Positions 16,110 through 25,208 of a stretch of 43,036 nucleotides of DNA are shown here, one piece after another. The notes beneath the pieces are model-generated. The model made no database searches. It was not told the origin of the DNA and saw only the letters and a program-made list of their open reading frames with translations. The stretch comes from an uncultured Erythrobacteraceae bacterium (GTDB lineage: Bacteria; Pseudomonadota; Alphaproteobacteria; Sphingomonadales; Sphingomonadaceae): contig CAMLQG010000019.1 in NCBI GenBank assembly GCA_946482075.1, positions 1 to 43,036 of the forward strand, written 5' to 3'. The translations under genes and the position numbers were made by a program. The stretch's first letter is position 1. Each line of letters begins with the position of its first letter.

Positions 16110-17595
16110 AGGCGCGACAAAAGGGGAAGGGGTGGATGCGGGCCCTGTTGCCCTGATCGCCGATACCGCGCACGGCCCCCGGATCGATGCGGTCAACCAG
16201 GCCGCAGCGCTGGCTGGGGCAGGCAAGGGCATGATGCTGGCCGATGCGCGCAGCCTATGTCCGCATCTCGCCGTGGCGCCGTCCGATCCCGCGGGCGATC
16301 TGGCCTGCCTGGAAAAGCTCTCCCTCTGGATCCGCCGCTGGGGGCCGTGGAGCGCGATCGATCCGCCCGACGGGCTGATCCTCGACCTCACGGGGACCGC
16401 GCATCTCTTCGGCGGGGAAGGCAAATTGCTGGCCGATGCGCTTGACCAATTCGACAGGCTGGGCTTCGCCGCGAGGCTGGCCATCGCGCCCACTGCCGGG
16501 GCGTCTTGGGGATTGGCACATTACGGCGCACAAGGCACGATCCTTTGGCCTGATGACGATGCGTCGGCCCATCTTGCGGACTTGCCGGTGGCGGCCCTCC
16601 GGCTCGACGAGGATATAGTCCAGGTGCTACGCCGGTTGGGGCTCAAGCGTCTTGGTCAGCTGCGCCATATCGCGCGGGATCAGTTGAAGCGCCGCTTCCG
16701 CAATTCGCATTCGCCGGCTGCCAATCCCCTGCTGCGGATGGATCAGATTCTCGGCCGTATTCCCGAACCTCTCCTGCCCGTCGTCGCGGTAGATGTTCCG
16801 CTGGTTCAGCGGCGTCTGCTGGAGCCGATCCGGCATCGACCCTTGCTGGATCGCGTGGTGGAGGATCTGGCCAGCGACATGGCGCGGCTTCTGGAAGGCA
16901 AGGCGCAAGGTGCCCGCCGTCTTGAGATCGGCCTGTGGCGGGTGGATGGCGAGGTGGTGATGCGCGATCTGGAAATGTCCGACGCCAGTCGCGATCCCGC
17001 GCATATCTGCTACCTGTTCGCCGCCAAGCTGGACGGGGTGGATGCCGGCTTCGGGATCGAACTGGTCCGCATGCGGGCGACATGGGCGCAGCCACTGGCA
17101 CTGGGGCAAGAGGATTTCGAAGCGGCGGCAGAGCGGCACGGCACCAGCCTGGCTGCCTGTATCGACCGGCTGATGGCGCGGCTCGGCCCGCAGGCCGTCC
17201 GTCGCCCGGTCTCCCATGCCAGCCATATCCCCGAACGCGCGCAGCGCTGGCTGCCGCCGCTGGATGCCCCGCCTGTCCGTCAGGCGATGGACAGGCAGGG
17301 GTTCCGTCCGCTCAAGCTGCTGGACCGGCCCGAAGAGATCAAGGTGGTCTATGCCGCGCCCGATGGCCCACCCTACCAGTTCCGCTGGCGCGGCAATCTG
17401 CACGAAGTCCTGCGCGTCGAGGGTCCGGAGCGGATCGGGCCGGAATGGTGGCACGAAAAATCCACCACGCGGCTGCGCGACTATTACCGGATCGAGGACA
17501 AGGCCGGACGGCGTTACTGGATCTATCGCCTGGGACTTGCGGGCGATGGACGCGGCGGCCTGCCCGAATGGTATCTGCACGGGCTGTGCGGGTGA
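16000..17595 (+). CDS. imuB: ImuB, inactive Y-family DNA polymerase adaptor
   Basis: From ATG 16000 the product has 531 residues and resembles Y-family polymerases in the N-terminal half: RRLMAIWLEQFQIDRW at about 19-34, LADARSLCPHL, GLILDLTGTAHLFGGE and a helix-hairpin-helix region (LRRLGLKRLGQLRHI). Where Pol IV has catalytic acidic residues, for instance the start of the palm (DxD in active enzymes), this protein has AIWLE, as expected for catalytically dead ImuB. The C-terminal part (about 400-531) is the ImuB-specific extension ending in YWIYRLG and WYLHGLCG. ImuB bridges the beta clamp, ImuA and DnaE2. Starts at 16003 or 16060 are alternatives. The dnaE2 ATG follows 3 nt after the stop. 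Confidence 0.87.
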   Translation: MMETRSPSNATSQTRPPRRLMAIWLEQFQIDRWRRAEGATKGEGVDAGPVALIADTAHGPRIDAVNQAAALAGAGKGMMLADARSLCPHLAVAPSDPAGDLACLEKLSLWIRRWGPWSAIDPPDGLILDLTGTAHLFGGEGKLLADALDQFDRLGFAARLAIAPTAGASWGLAHYGAQGTILWPDDDASAHLADLPVAALRLDEDIVQVLRRLGLKRLGQLRHIARDQLKRRFRNSHSPAANPLLRMDQILGRIPEPLLPVVAVDVPLVQRRLLEPIRHRPLLDRVVEDLASDMARLLEGKAQGARRLEIGLWRVDGEVVMRDLEMSDASRDPAHICYLFAAKLDGVDAGFGIELVRMRATWAQPLALGQEDFEAAAERHGTSLAACIDRLMARLGPQAVRRPVSHASHIPERAQRWLPPLDAPPVRQAMDRQGFRPLKLLDRPEEIKVVYAAPDGPPYQFRWRGNLHEVLRVEGPERIGPEWWHEKSTTRLRDYYRIEDKAGRRYWIYRLGLAGDGRGGLPEWYLHGLCG

Positions 17596-17598
17596 CCT

Positions 17599-20500
17599 AT
17601 GCCTGATGCGCTTCCTCCGATCCGGAAGAAAACGAGCCTCGATGTCGAAGCGCTGGGCGATCCTGTTCGCGCATCTTTCGTCGAATTGGGAGTCACGACC
17701 AATTTCTCCTTCCTGCGAGGCGCTTCGACTTCGCTCGATTTGGCGGAAACCGCGCGTATGCTGGGCTATGAGGCGTTGGGTATCGCAGATGCCAATACGA
17801 TGGCGGGCGTGGTCCGGCTTCACAGCGATGGCAAGGATGTCCGGCTGAAGCCCGTGATCGGCTGCCGGATCGAGACGGTGGAGGGGCTGGCCTTCCTTGC
17901 CTATCCGCGCGATCGCGCCGCCTATGGCCGTCTGTGCCGGCTGATTTCGGCAGGTCGCATGGCAACGCTGGAGGGCAAGTGGCAGGCCAAGGGGGCATGT
18001 GACATCACGCTTGCCATGCTCGCCGGCCATGCGGAAGGCGTGCAACTGATCCTGATGCCGCCGGAAAATCTGGAGACAGTCTTCACTATCGCGGCGGAAA
18101 GCACGGTCATTCCGTTTCCGCCTGCCGAAGAGCAGCTATTCCAATCCTTTACCGTACCCTTTCCGGATATTCTGCGACAACTCGTTCATCAGCTTCCCAC
18201 TCTGGGCCATCTTGCGGCCACTTATCTCTATCGCGGCGACGATGTCGCGCGGATAGAAAGGCTCGATGCGCTGGCGCGGGTGCATGGGCTGAAGCTGCTC
18301 GCCACCAATGATGTGCATTATCACGTACCGGAATGCCGCCCGTTGCAAGATGTGATGACGGCGATCCGTCACAAGACCACGGTCGCGAAGGCGGGCTATC
18401 TGCTCCACGCCAATGCGGAACGACATCTGAAGTCGGCCGCCGAGATGGAGAAGCTGTTCGAACACTGGCCGCATGCGATTACGGCGGCCCGGGAAGTGGC
18501 GGATGCCTGCACTTTCACTCTCGACGAGCTAAGATACGAATATCCGAAGTCGATCTATCCCGAAGGTCGCACGGCGCAGCAACATCTCGAATATCTGACC
18601 TGGGAAGGTGCTGCAGGGCATTATCCGTCGGGCACGCCCGATCACGTGCAAGACGCGATCAAGAAGGAATTCGGATTGATCGCGGACAAGCAGATCGCCA
18701 CCTATTTCCTCACCATCAAGGAAATCGTCGATTTCGCGCGCAGCAGGAACATCCTCTGCCAGGGGCGCGGGTCGGCGGCCAATTCGGCGGTGTGCTTCTG
18801 CCTGGGGATCACTTCGGTCAATCCGGCGGAACACCAGCTTCTGTTCGATCGGTTCATCTCCGAGGATCGCAGCGAGCCGCCCGATATCGATGTCGATTTC
18901 GAGCATGAGCGGCGCGAGGAAGTGATCCAGCACATCTACGAGACCTACGGCCGGGAAAAGGCCGGCCTCTGCGCCACGGTGATTCACTACCGCCCGCGCA
19001 TGGCCATTCGCGAGGTAGGCAAGGCGATGGGGCTGAGCGAGGATGTGACAAGCGCCCTGGGCCGTACCGTCTGGGGCAGTCATGGCAAGGATATCGACCA
19101 GATCCACGCCGCCAAGACAGGGTTGAACCTGTCCGACCCGCATCTTCGTCGCGTGCTCAAGCTGACCGGACAGATGATCGGCATGCCGCGCCATCTGTCC
19201 CAGCATGTCGGCGGCTTCATCCTGACCGATAATGATCTGATCGACACGGTGCCGATCGGCAATGCCGCGATGGAGGATCGTACCTTCATCGAATGGGACA
19301 AGGACGACATCGACGAGCTCGGCATCTTCAAGGTCGATGTGCTGGCGCTCGGCATGCTCACCTGTATCCGCAAATGCCTCGACCTGTTGAAAGCCCATCA
19401 CGGTCGGGAACTGTCTCTGACGACCGTCCCGCGCGAGGATAAGGAAACTTATGAAATGCTGTGCCGAGGAGATTCGCTCGGCGTCTTCCAGGTGGAAAGC
19501 CGGGCCCAGATGAACATGCTGCCCCGCCTGCGTCCGCGCGAATATTACGATCTGGTAGTCCAGGTCGCGATCGTGCGGCCGGGACCGATCCAGGGGGACA
19601 TGGTTCATCCCTATCTCAAACGCCGGCGCGGTGCGGAGGAGGTGACTCTGCCCGGTCCCAGTCCGGAGCATGGCCCGCCGGACGAACTGTCCTTGATCCT
19701 GAAACGGACATATGGCGTACCGATCTTTCAGGAACAGGCGATGAAGATCGCGTTGGATGCAGCCAAGTTCAAGCCTCACGAAGCCAATCAGCTGCGCAAG
19801 GCCATGGCCACGTTCCGCAGTCGGGGAAATGTGGGTGACCTCGAAGAGCTGATGGTCGAGAAGATGGTCGAGCGTGGCTATGATCGCGATTTCGCCATGC
19901 GCTGCTTCAATCAGATCAAGGGTTTCGGCGAATATGGCTTTCCCGAAAGCCATGCCGCCAGCTTCGCAAGGCTGGTCTATGTCTCCAGTTGGCTGAAATG
20001 CCATTTCCCGGCCGCCTTCGCCTGTGCGCTCCTCAATTCGCAGCCGATGGGCTTCTATTCGTCGGCCCAGATCGTGCGCGATGCGCGCGAACATGAAGTG
20101 GACGTGCTGCCGGTTGATGTGAACCATTCCGATTGGAACAACACGTTGGCGGAACACAATGGGGGAGTGGGCTTGCGTCTAGGTCTCCGCCAGATCGACG
20201 GCTTTCCCGAAAGTGCTGCTGAAAAGCTCGAAAAAGCGCGTGCGGCCGGCGGCCTGTTTCACGATGTGCAGGCCTTGCGCGACCGGGCTGATCTCATGCC
20301 GGCTCATATCGAAAAGCTGGCAGCGGCGGATTGTTTCGGTTCGCTGGGACTGTCCCGCCGACAGGCCTTGTGGGATGCCCGCAGCCTGGTAGGCGCGCCT
20401 GTTCTCTCGCTGTTCGACCACGCCAAGACGCGGGACGAAGGCGCGGAGCGGAGCCGTGCGATCCTGCCGGTGATGCCCTTCTCGGAAGAAGTGATCACCG

Positions 20501-20961
20501 ATTACCAGACGCACCGCCTGTCGCTGAAGGCACATCCGATGGCGTTTCTTCGCGCATCATTGGCCGAGCGCGGCTTCTTGCGTACCCGTGAATTGCGGGA
20601 GCAGAGTTATCGCGCGATCATCCAGATCGCCGGCGTGGTGCTGATCCGCCAGCGGCCGGGCAGCGCGAAGGGTGTGTGCTTCGTCACGCTGGAAGATGAA
20701 ACGGGCGTCGCCAATATCGTCGTCTGGCCGGACCTGATGGAGCGGCAGCGCCCGATCGTTATGGGAGCCCGGCTGATGGAAGTGCGCGGCCGTGTGGAAT
20801 ATGACGACGAAGTGATTCATGTGATCGCCACGCATCTGGTGGACGCGACATCCGCTCTCGACAGTCTTTCGGAGGATGAACCCGCAACGCGCACTGCGAT
20901 CCCCCAGCTCGGCCATCCCCGCAATAATCGGATCATTCCGAAATCACGGGATTTCCATTGA
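17599..20961 (+). CDS. dnaE2: Error-prone DNA polymerase DnaE2
   Basis: This 1120-residue C-family polymerase carries out damage-induced translesion synthesis with ImuA and ImuB. The N-terminal PHP domain begins ELGVTTNFSFLRGAS (about 29-43), a DnaE2-type degenerate version of the DnaE1 metal site. The polymerase core shows GRGSAANSAVC, PDIDVDFEHERR with the catalytic aspartates (about 430-441), RHLSQHVGGF, DVLALGMLT and a fingers region with GFPESHAASFA. The C-terminus has a helix-hairpin-helix region and an OB domain (IIQIAGVVLIRQRPG, about 1007-1021). Length agrees with the family (about 1050-1150). It is the last gene of the LexA-controlled cassette and converges on the TetR gene with an 8-nt gap. 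Confidence 0.95.
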   Translation: MPDALPPIRKKTSLDVEALGDPVRASFVELGVTTNFSFLRGASTSLDLAETARMLGYEALGIADANTMAGVVRLHSDGKDVRLKPVIGCRIETVEGLAFLAYPRDRAAYGRLCRLISAGRMATLEGKWQAKGACDITLAMLAGHAEGVQLILMPPENLETVFTIAAESTVIPFPPAEEQLFQSFTVPFPDILRQLVHQLPTLGHLAATYLYRGDDVARIERLDALARVHGLKLLATNDVHYHVPECRPLQDVMTAIRHKTTVAKAGYLLHANAERHLKSAAEMEKLFEHWPHAITAAREVADACTFTLDELRYEYPKSIYPEGRTAQQHLEYLTWEGAAGHYPSGTPDHVQDAIKKEFGLIADKQIATYFLTIKEIVDFARSRNILCQGRGSAANSAVCFCLGITSVNPAEHQLLFDRFISEDRSEPPDIDVDFEHERREEVIQHIYETYGREKAGLCATVIHYRPRMAIREVGKAMGLSEDVTSALGRTVWGSHGKDIDQIHAAKTGLNLSDPHLRRVLKLTGQMIGMPRHLSQHVGGFILTDNDLIDTVPIGNAAMEDRTFIEWDKDDIDELGIFKVDVLALGMLTCIRKCLDLLKAHHGRELSLTTVPREDKETYEMLCRGDSLGVFQVESRAQMNMLPRLRPREYYDLVVQVAIVRPGPIQGDMVHPYLKRRRGAEEVTLPGPSPEHGPPDELSLILKRTYGVPIFQEQAMKIALDAAKFKPHEANQLRKAMATFRSRGNVGDLEELMVEKMVERGYDRDFAMRCFNQIKGFGEYGFPESHAASFARLVYVSSWLKCHFPAAFACALLNSQPMGFYSSAQIVRDAREHEVDVLPVDVNHSDWNNTLAEHNGGVGLRLGLRQIDGFPESAAEKLEKARAAGGLFHDVQALRDRADLMPAHIEKLAAADCFGSLGLSRRQALWDARSLVGAPVLSLFDHAKTRDEGAERSRAILPVMPFSEEVITDYQTHRLSLKAHPMAFLRASLAERGFLRTRELREQSYRAIIQIAGVVLIRQRPGSAKGVCFVTLEDETGVANIVVWPDLMERQRPIVMGARLMEVRGRVEYDDEVIHVIATHLVDATSALDSLSEDEPATRTAIPQLGHPRNNRIIPKSRDFH

Positions 20962-20969
20962 TCACGCCC

Positions 20970-21629
20970 CTATTTCTCGGTGGGCTCCAACCCGCTGAAC
21001 AGCAGCTCCACGCTGTAGACCATGTGATGGGGAAGCGCCTTGGTGCTCAGGGTGCCACGCGTCCATTCGAGGATCGCGGTGCCCATGACTGCGGAAATAG
21101 CGGTTGCCGCAATCCGCAGATCCGCTTGTGGCCTGATCTCGGATGATCGCCGCATGCCGGCCAGGGCCCGGTGGATGACCGCCGTGCCATAGCTGTGCGT
21201 CCTTTCGAACAGCTGAGCGCCCTTGCGGTCGAAGAAAGTGTTGGGCGCGATCTTCCGATGGAATTCGGGATGGGTCGTGCAGGCCTGCGCATAGGCGGTG
21301 GCGAAGGAGAGTACCGGGTTGCGCGCCAGCCCGTTGTCCCGCCCGTACTGAAACAGGGCGAGCGAATAGTCGTTTATCGCAGCCCCCAGCATACCGCTTT
21401 TCGTGCCGTAGCGATTGTGCAGCGCCTGGGTGGACAGGCCGCTGAGCTCGGCCAGAGTCTTGACCGAAAAGCCGGTGAAGCGGGTCTCCACGATCAGCCT
21501 GCGCGTGAGGGCCAGGATCTCGCTCCATTTCTGCCGTCGGCGGTCCTCCCCCGTCGTTTCCGCAGGCGAGGCGAAACGGGTAGCTTCATAAGGCGAGGGT
21601 AGGGCGATCGAGGTATCGGATTGAGCCAT
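20970..21629 (-). CDS. TetR/AcrR family transcriptional regulator
   Basis: The 219-residue protein has about 30 polar residues before a TetR N-terminal domain (about 32-80: ILALTRRLIVETRFTGFSV, LAELSGLSTQALHNRYGTK), with the helix-turn-helix ending HNRYGTKSGML. The C-terminal ligand-binding half is alpha-helical and family-specific. The ATG at 21629 is one codon inside a longer GTG frame. It is divergent from the amidohydrolase gene with 121 nt between them, which hints that it controls that gene and itself; the CAAGT-N5-ACTTG repeat at 21689-21703 is a possible operator. Neither ligand nor target is known. Confidence 0.85.
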   Translation of the reverse strand: MAQSDTSIALPSPYEATRFASPAETTGEDRRRQKWSEILALTRRLIVETRFTGFSVKTLAELSGLSTQALHNRYGTKSGMLGAAINDYSLALFQYGRDNGLARNPVLSFATAYAQACTTHPEFHRKIAPNTFFDRKGAQLFERTHSYGTAVIHRALAGMRRSSEIRPQADLRIAATAISAVMGTAILEWTRGTLSTKALPHHMVYSVELLFSGLEPTEK

Positions 21630-21688
21630 CACCCGACCTTACACGATCGCCGTGGGCAAATCGCTACTTGTTATTTGTTTTCATTCGT

Positions 21689-21703
21689 CAAGTTGTTCAC
21701 TTG
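21689..21703. promoter_or_regulatory. Possible TetR operator
   Basis: CAAGT (21689-21693) and ACTTG (21699-21703) form a 5-bp inverted repeat with a 5-nt spacer, midway between the divergent TetR and amidohydrolase genes. Its position suits an operator, but the arms are short and could arise by chance. Confidence 0.35.
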
Positions 21704-21750
21704 CGGTTCGCCTTGGGGGGAGTAGCCAGGCTCCATCACAAGGAGAGGTC

Positions 21751-23463
21751 ATGTACGATATCATCATTCGCGGCGGAACTGTGGTCGACGGAACCGGCAA
21801 TTCCCCGTTCCGGGCGGATGTCGCCATCAAGGACGGCGTCATCGCAAAGATCGGCGCGATCACCGAGGCTGCCGCACGCGAGCTCGATGCCCACGGCCAC
21901 TATGTCACACCGGGCTGGCTCGACATCCACACCCATTATGATGGCCAGGCGACCTGGGATCCGGAACTCGATCCTTCCTTCAGCTCCGGCGTCACCACCG
22001 CCATCCTCGGCAATTGCGGCGTCGGCTTCGCGCCGGTGCGCGACGGCATGCAGGAGCGTCTCATCGAACTTATGGAAGGGGTCGAGGAGATTCCCGGCAC
22101 CGCACTGCATGAAGGCATGACCTGGAACTGGAATACCTTCCCCGAATATCTCGACGCGCTGGATGCCATGCCGCGCACTTTCGATGTCGGCTGCCTGATG
22201 CCCCATGGCCCGCTGCGCCTGTGGGCGATGGGTGACAAGGTCGGAACCGAGAAATGCGCTTCGGGTGACGAACTGGACCTGATGGTCAAACAGGTCGAGG
22301 ACGGGATGAAGGCGGGCGCTTTCGGTCTCGCCACATCCCGTACGCCTGTCCACCGCACCGTGCGGGGCGAGATGACGCCCGACTTCCATGTCGACACGCC
22401 GGAACTGGTCGCGCTGACGCGGCCGGTGAAGGAGCATGGCGGCTACTTCCAGGTGGTGCCCGAAGGCATTGCCGGTGAAGACATGCAGGGCCTTCGGCAT
22501 GACATGAAGATGGTGGAAGACGTCGTGAAGGAAACGGGCGTCGACCTGCACGTCCTGCTGTTCCAGCTCGCGCCCGAGCCGGATTATTATCTGACCCAGA
22601 TCGACAAGCTGGCCGAAATGAACAAGTCCGGCCGCGCCATCGCGCAGTTCGGCGGTCGCAGCACCGGTGCGATCATGGGTTTCCTGGGCGCCAATCCGTT
22701 TATGAGCCGTCCGACCTATATCGAGATCACCAAGCGGCCGGTGAGCGAATGGCTGGATGAACTGCGCAAGCCTGACGTGCGGGCGCAGATCCTTTCCGAA
22801 GATAGTCCGGCGGGTTCGCCAGGCGCGATGTTCGAATCCGGCATGGAACGGATCTACGATCTGACCGAGGACATGGATTTCGAACCTGCCTACGGTGCCT
22901 CGATGCTCGCGCTGGCGGCGAAGACCGGTAAGACGCTGCAGGAAACCGTCTATGATTTCATGCTGGAGAACAGCGAGCGTCCGCGCGGCTACATCGCGTT
23001 CACCGGCTATTGCGACGGCGATCTGGAAGCAGTTCGCCAAGCGCTGCACCGCGAGAATGTAGTGCTGAGTGCATCGGATGCGGGCGCCCATGTGCTGACG
23101 GTTTCCGATGGCTCGATCCACAGCTTCATGCTGACACATTATTCGCGTGATCGCGTGCGCGGGCCCAAGGTGCCGATCGAGGAAGTCGTCCACTGGATGA
23201 CCGAGAAATCGGCGCTGTCGATCGGCCTGACCGACCGCGGCGTGATCGCACCGGGCAAGAAGGCGGACATCAACGTGTTCGACCTCGACAAGCTCAAGGT
23301 CCATCGGCCGACGTTCCACAATGATCTGCCCGGCGGATCACGCCGGATCATGACGGATACGACCGGCTATCGCGCCACGATGGTGTCCGGCGTGATCACG
23401 CGGGAGAACGACAAACCCACCGGCGCGCGGCCCGGGCGGTTGGTCCGGCACTGCGCTCATTGA
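21751..23463 (+). CDS. Amidohydrolase, N-acyl-D-amino-acid deacylase/D-aminoacylase-like
   Basis: The 570-residue cytoplasmic enzyme belongs to the COG3653 amidohydrolases. It begins MYDIIIRGGTVVDGTGN, has the metal-binding WLDIHTHYDGQ (about 60-70), GNCGVGFAP (about 87-95), an acidic metal/active-site segment SDAGAHVLTVSDG (about 443-455) and the terminal GVIAPGKKADINVFD motif. Typical members remove acyl groups from D-amino acids, but many are misannotated and the true substrate is unknown. The ATG at 21751 has an excellent AAGGAGAGG site (21740-21748). The divergent TetR gene and the downstream LLM oxidoreductase suggest a small catabolic locus. Confidence 0.85.
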   Translation: MYDIIIRGGTVVDGTGNSPFRADVAIKDGVIAKIGAITEAAARELDAHGHYVTPGWLDIHTHYDGQATWDPELDPSFSSGVTTAILGNCGVGFAPVRDGMQERLIELMEGVEEIPGTALHEGMTWNWNTFPEYLDALDAMPRTFDVGCLMPHGPLRLWAMGDKVGTEKCASGDELDLMVKQVEDGMKAGAFGLATSRTPVHRTVRGEMTPDFHVDTPELVALTRPVKEHGGYFQVVPEGIAGEDMQGLRHDMKMVEDVVKETGVDLHVLLFQLAPEPDYYLTQIDKLAEMNKSGRAIAQFGGRSTGAIMGFLGANPFMSRPTYIEITKRPVSEWLDELRKPDVRAQILSEDSPAGSPGAMFESGMERIYDLTEDMDFEPAYGASMLALAAKTGKTLQETVYDFMLENSERPRGYIAFTGYCDGDLEAVRQALHRENVVLSASDAGAHVLTVSDGSIHSFMLTHYSRDRVRGPKVPIEEVVHWMTEKSALSIGLTDRGVIAPGKKADINVFDLDKLKVHRPTFHNDLPGGSRRIMTDTTGYRATMVSGVITRENDKPTGARPGRLVRHCAH

Positions 23464-23500
23464 TGAAACACATGCGTGTGCATGTGCACGAGTGATCTGT

Positions 23501-23530
23501 CAGCGGCGGGAGAATCTGCTCCTGCCGCTG
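23501..23530. terminator. Strong hairpin between convergent genes
   Basis: CAGCGGCGGGAG (23501-23512) pairs with CTCCTGCCGCTG (23519-23530), 12 positions with one G-T wobble and a 6-nt loop. It lies between the convergent amidohydrolase and LLM genes and can act for either. Confidence 0.7.
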
Positions 23531-23532
23531 AT

Positions 23533-23556
23533 ATAATATCTATTTTCAGATATTAT
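23533..23556. terminator. AT-rich hairpin next to the LLM gene stop
   Basis: ATAATATCT (23533-23541) and AGATATTAT (23548-23556) form a perfect 9-bp stem with a 6-nt loop, directly adjoining the minus-strand stop codon at 23557-23559. With the GC hairpin beside it, it makes a two-part bidirectional terminator. Confidence 0.6.
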
Positions 23557-24441
23557 CTATTTCGGCGCCAGCAGATCGACGATGGACAGATTGCTGTCCA
23601 TCATGTTGGCCGGATTGGCGCTGAGCGGGCCGATGCAGACATGGTTCGCCCCGGCATCGAAATGGGCCTGAATGCGATCACGGATCGCATCCTCGTCGCC
23701 CCAGGCGATCACGGTATCCACCAGGCGATCGGAGACGTCGCCGGCGAAATCCGCGTCATCGAAGCCGAGCCATTTGAGATTGCCCTGATAGTTAGGCAGC
23801 GACATCGACAAGCCGCAATGGACGCGGGCCGCCGCGCGCGCCTTCACCGGATCTTTTTCCAGCATGACGTACTGGACCGGGCACAGAAACGCATCCGGCC
23901 CCATGATCTGGCGCGCGCGGGCGGTGTGTTCGGGCGGAACCCAGACCGGGATCGCACCGTCCGCATGGCTGGCGGCGAGTTCGAGCATTTTCGGACGAAG
24001 TGCGGCGAGCACGGTCTTCGGCCGCTCGGCCGGCATCGGCGCCTGATATTCGGCCTCGTTTGCTTTCATCGCTTCGAGATAGGCGCGCATCGTGGAGACC
24101 GGCTTGCCATATTCATGGCCGCGCATGTCGGACACGATCAGCGAGTGTGACACGCCGAGGCCCAGCAGGAAGCGTCCGCCCGACTGTTCGGCGAGCGCGA
24201 GCTGTCCGGCGACCATCGCCTTGGGATCGCGCGCGTAGATGTTGGCGATTCCCATACCCACGGTCAGCGCCTTGGTGTTGGCCAGCAAGTGACCGCTATG
24301 CGCAAAGACTTCGCGGCCGAAGGTTTCGGCGATCCACACCGCACCATAACCGCCGGCCTCGGCCCGGTTGGCCAAGGCGACCGTCTCGGGCGCCGTAAGG
24401 CTGTCCTGAACGCAGTGAATGCTGACCCGGCCGATATCCAT
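23557..24441 (-). CDS. LLM-class flavin/F420-dependent oxidoreductase
   Basis: The 294-residue protein has the luciferase-like TIM-barrel pattern: MDIGRVSIH at the start, YGAVWIAETFGREVFA (about 32-47), VGMGIANIYARDP (about 61-73), QSGGRFLLGLGVSH and HFDAGANHVCIGPL near the end. It resembles families labelled F420-dependent LLM oxidoreductases, although sphingomonads may use FMN; the cofactor cannot be read from sequence. The ATG at 24441 has GGGAGAG upstream and was chosen over a frame running 200 nt further. It lies 59 nt after phoB on the same strand and could receive read-through from the phosphate operon, but no shared function is apparent. Confidence 0.82.
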   Translation of the reverse strand: MDIGRVSIHCVQDSLTAPETVALANRAEAGGYGAVWIAETFGREVFAHSGHLLANTKALTVGMGIANIYARDPKAMVAGQLALAEQSGGRFLLGLGVSHSLIVSDMRGHEYGKPVSTMRAYLEAMKANEAEYQAPMPAERPKTVLAALRPKMLELAASHADGAIPVWVPPEHTARARQIMGPDAFLCPVQYVMLEKDPVKARAAARVHCGLSMSLPNYQGNLKWLGFDDADFAGDVSDRLVDTVIAWGDEDAIRDRIQAHFDAGANHVCIGPLSANPANMMDSNLSIVDLLAPK

Positions 24442-24500
24442 TCTTCTCTCCCGTTTTCGGCATCCTGCTTGAACGGAAAGGGGCATCCAGTAAAGAGAGA

Positions 24501-25190
24501 TCAAACCGGTTCGAGCGCGTAGCCTGCAGAGCGCACAGTGCGGATCGGGTCCGGCAATTCCTCGAACTCGATCCCCTTGCGCAGGCGCCTGATATGGACG
24601 TCGACCGTACGCTCCTCGATCTCGCTGCCGGTGCCCCATACCGCGTCGAGCAACTGCCCGCGCGAGAACACCCGGCCGGGATGCTCCATGAAGAACTTGA
24701 GCAGGCGATATTCGGTCGGGCCGAGCGCGAGCTTGCGCCCGCCGCGCTGGACGCGATGAGCCACGGGATCGAGTGTGAGATCGCCCACCTCCAGGCTCTC
24801 GCCCGCGAGCGCAGGTCTCACGCGGCGCAGCACTGCCGAAACCCGTGAGAGCAATTCGCGCGGGGAGAAAGGCTTGGTGACGTAATCGTCCGCCCCGGTA
24901 TCGAGGCCACGGACGCGATCGTCTTCCGCTCCGCGCGCGGTGAGCATGATGATCGGGACATTCGCAGTCGATTTGTCGCGGCGCAGGCGGCGGCAGACCT
25001 CGATCCCGCTGGTCCCTTCGATCATCCAGTCGAGCAGGATCAGGTCCGGGGTTTCCTCGGCAGCGAGGATCAGCGCATCGTCGCCGTCACCAGTGACGCG
25101 AACATCATAGCCTTCGCCCTTGAAACGGAATTCCAACAATTCGGCGAGAGCGATATCGTCTTCGACAAGAAGAAGTTTCGGTGCTGTCAT
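24501..25190 (-). CDS. phoB: Phosphate regulon response regulator PhoB
   Basis: PhoB (229 residues) is the transcription factor that binds Pho boxes when phosphorylated by PhoR under phosphate limitation. The receiver domain (1-120) has acidic D11/D12, phosphoacceptor D54 in LILLDWM, the Thr in MLTARG and Lys in VTKPFSP. The OmpR-type winged helix (about 130-229) shows ALGPTEYRLLKFFMEHPGR, VDVHIRRLRKGI and RTVRSAGYAL. It is the last gene of the phoR-pstSCAB-phoU-phoB cluster, 18 nt after phoU. Confidence 0.96.
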   Translation of the reverse strand: MTAPKLLLVEDDIALAELLEFRFKGEGYDVRVTGDGDDALILAAEETPDLILLDWMIEGTSGIEVCRRLRRDKSTANVPIIMLTARGAEDDRVRGLDTGADDYVTKPFSPRELLSRVSAVLRRVRPALAGESLEVGDLTLDPVAHRVQRGGRKLALGPTEYRLLKFFMEHPGRVFSRGQLLDAVWGTGSEIEERTVDVHIRRLRKGIEFEELPDPIRTVRSAGYALEPV

Positions 25191-25208
25191 CTATGGGCTC
25201 CAAAAGGC

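Noticed and set aside
16627..18045. A 472-codon minus-strand frame over imuB and dnaE2
   Set aside because: It is antisense to two recognisable SOS genes and contains no motif.
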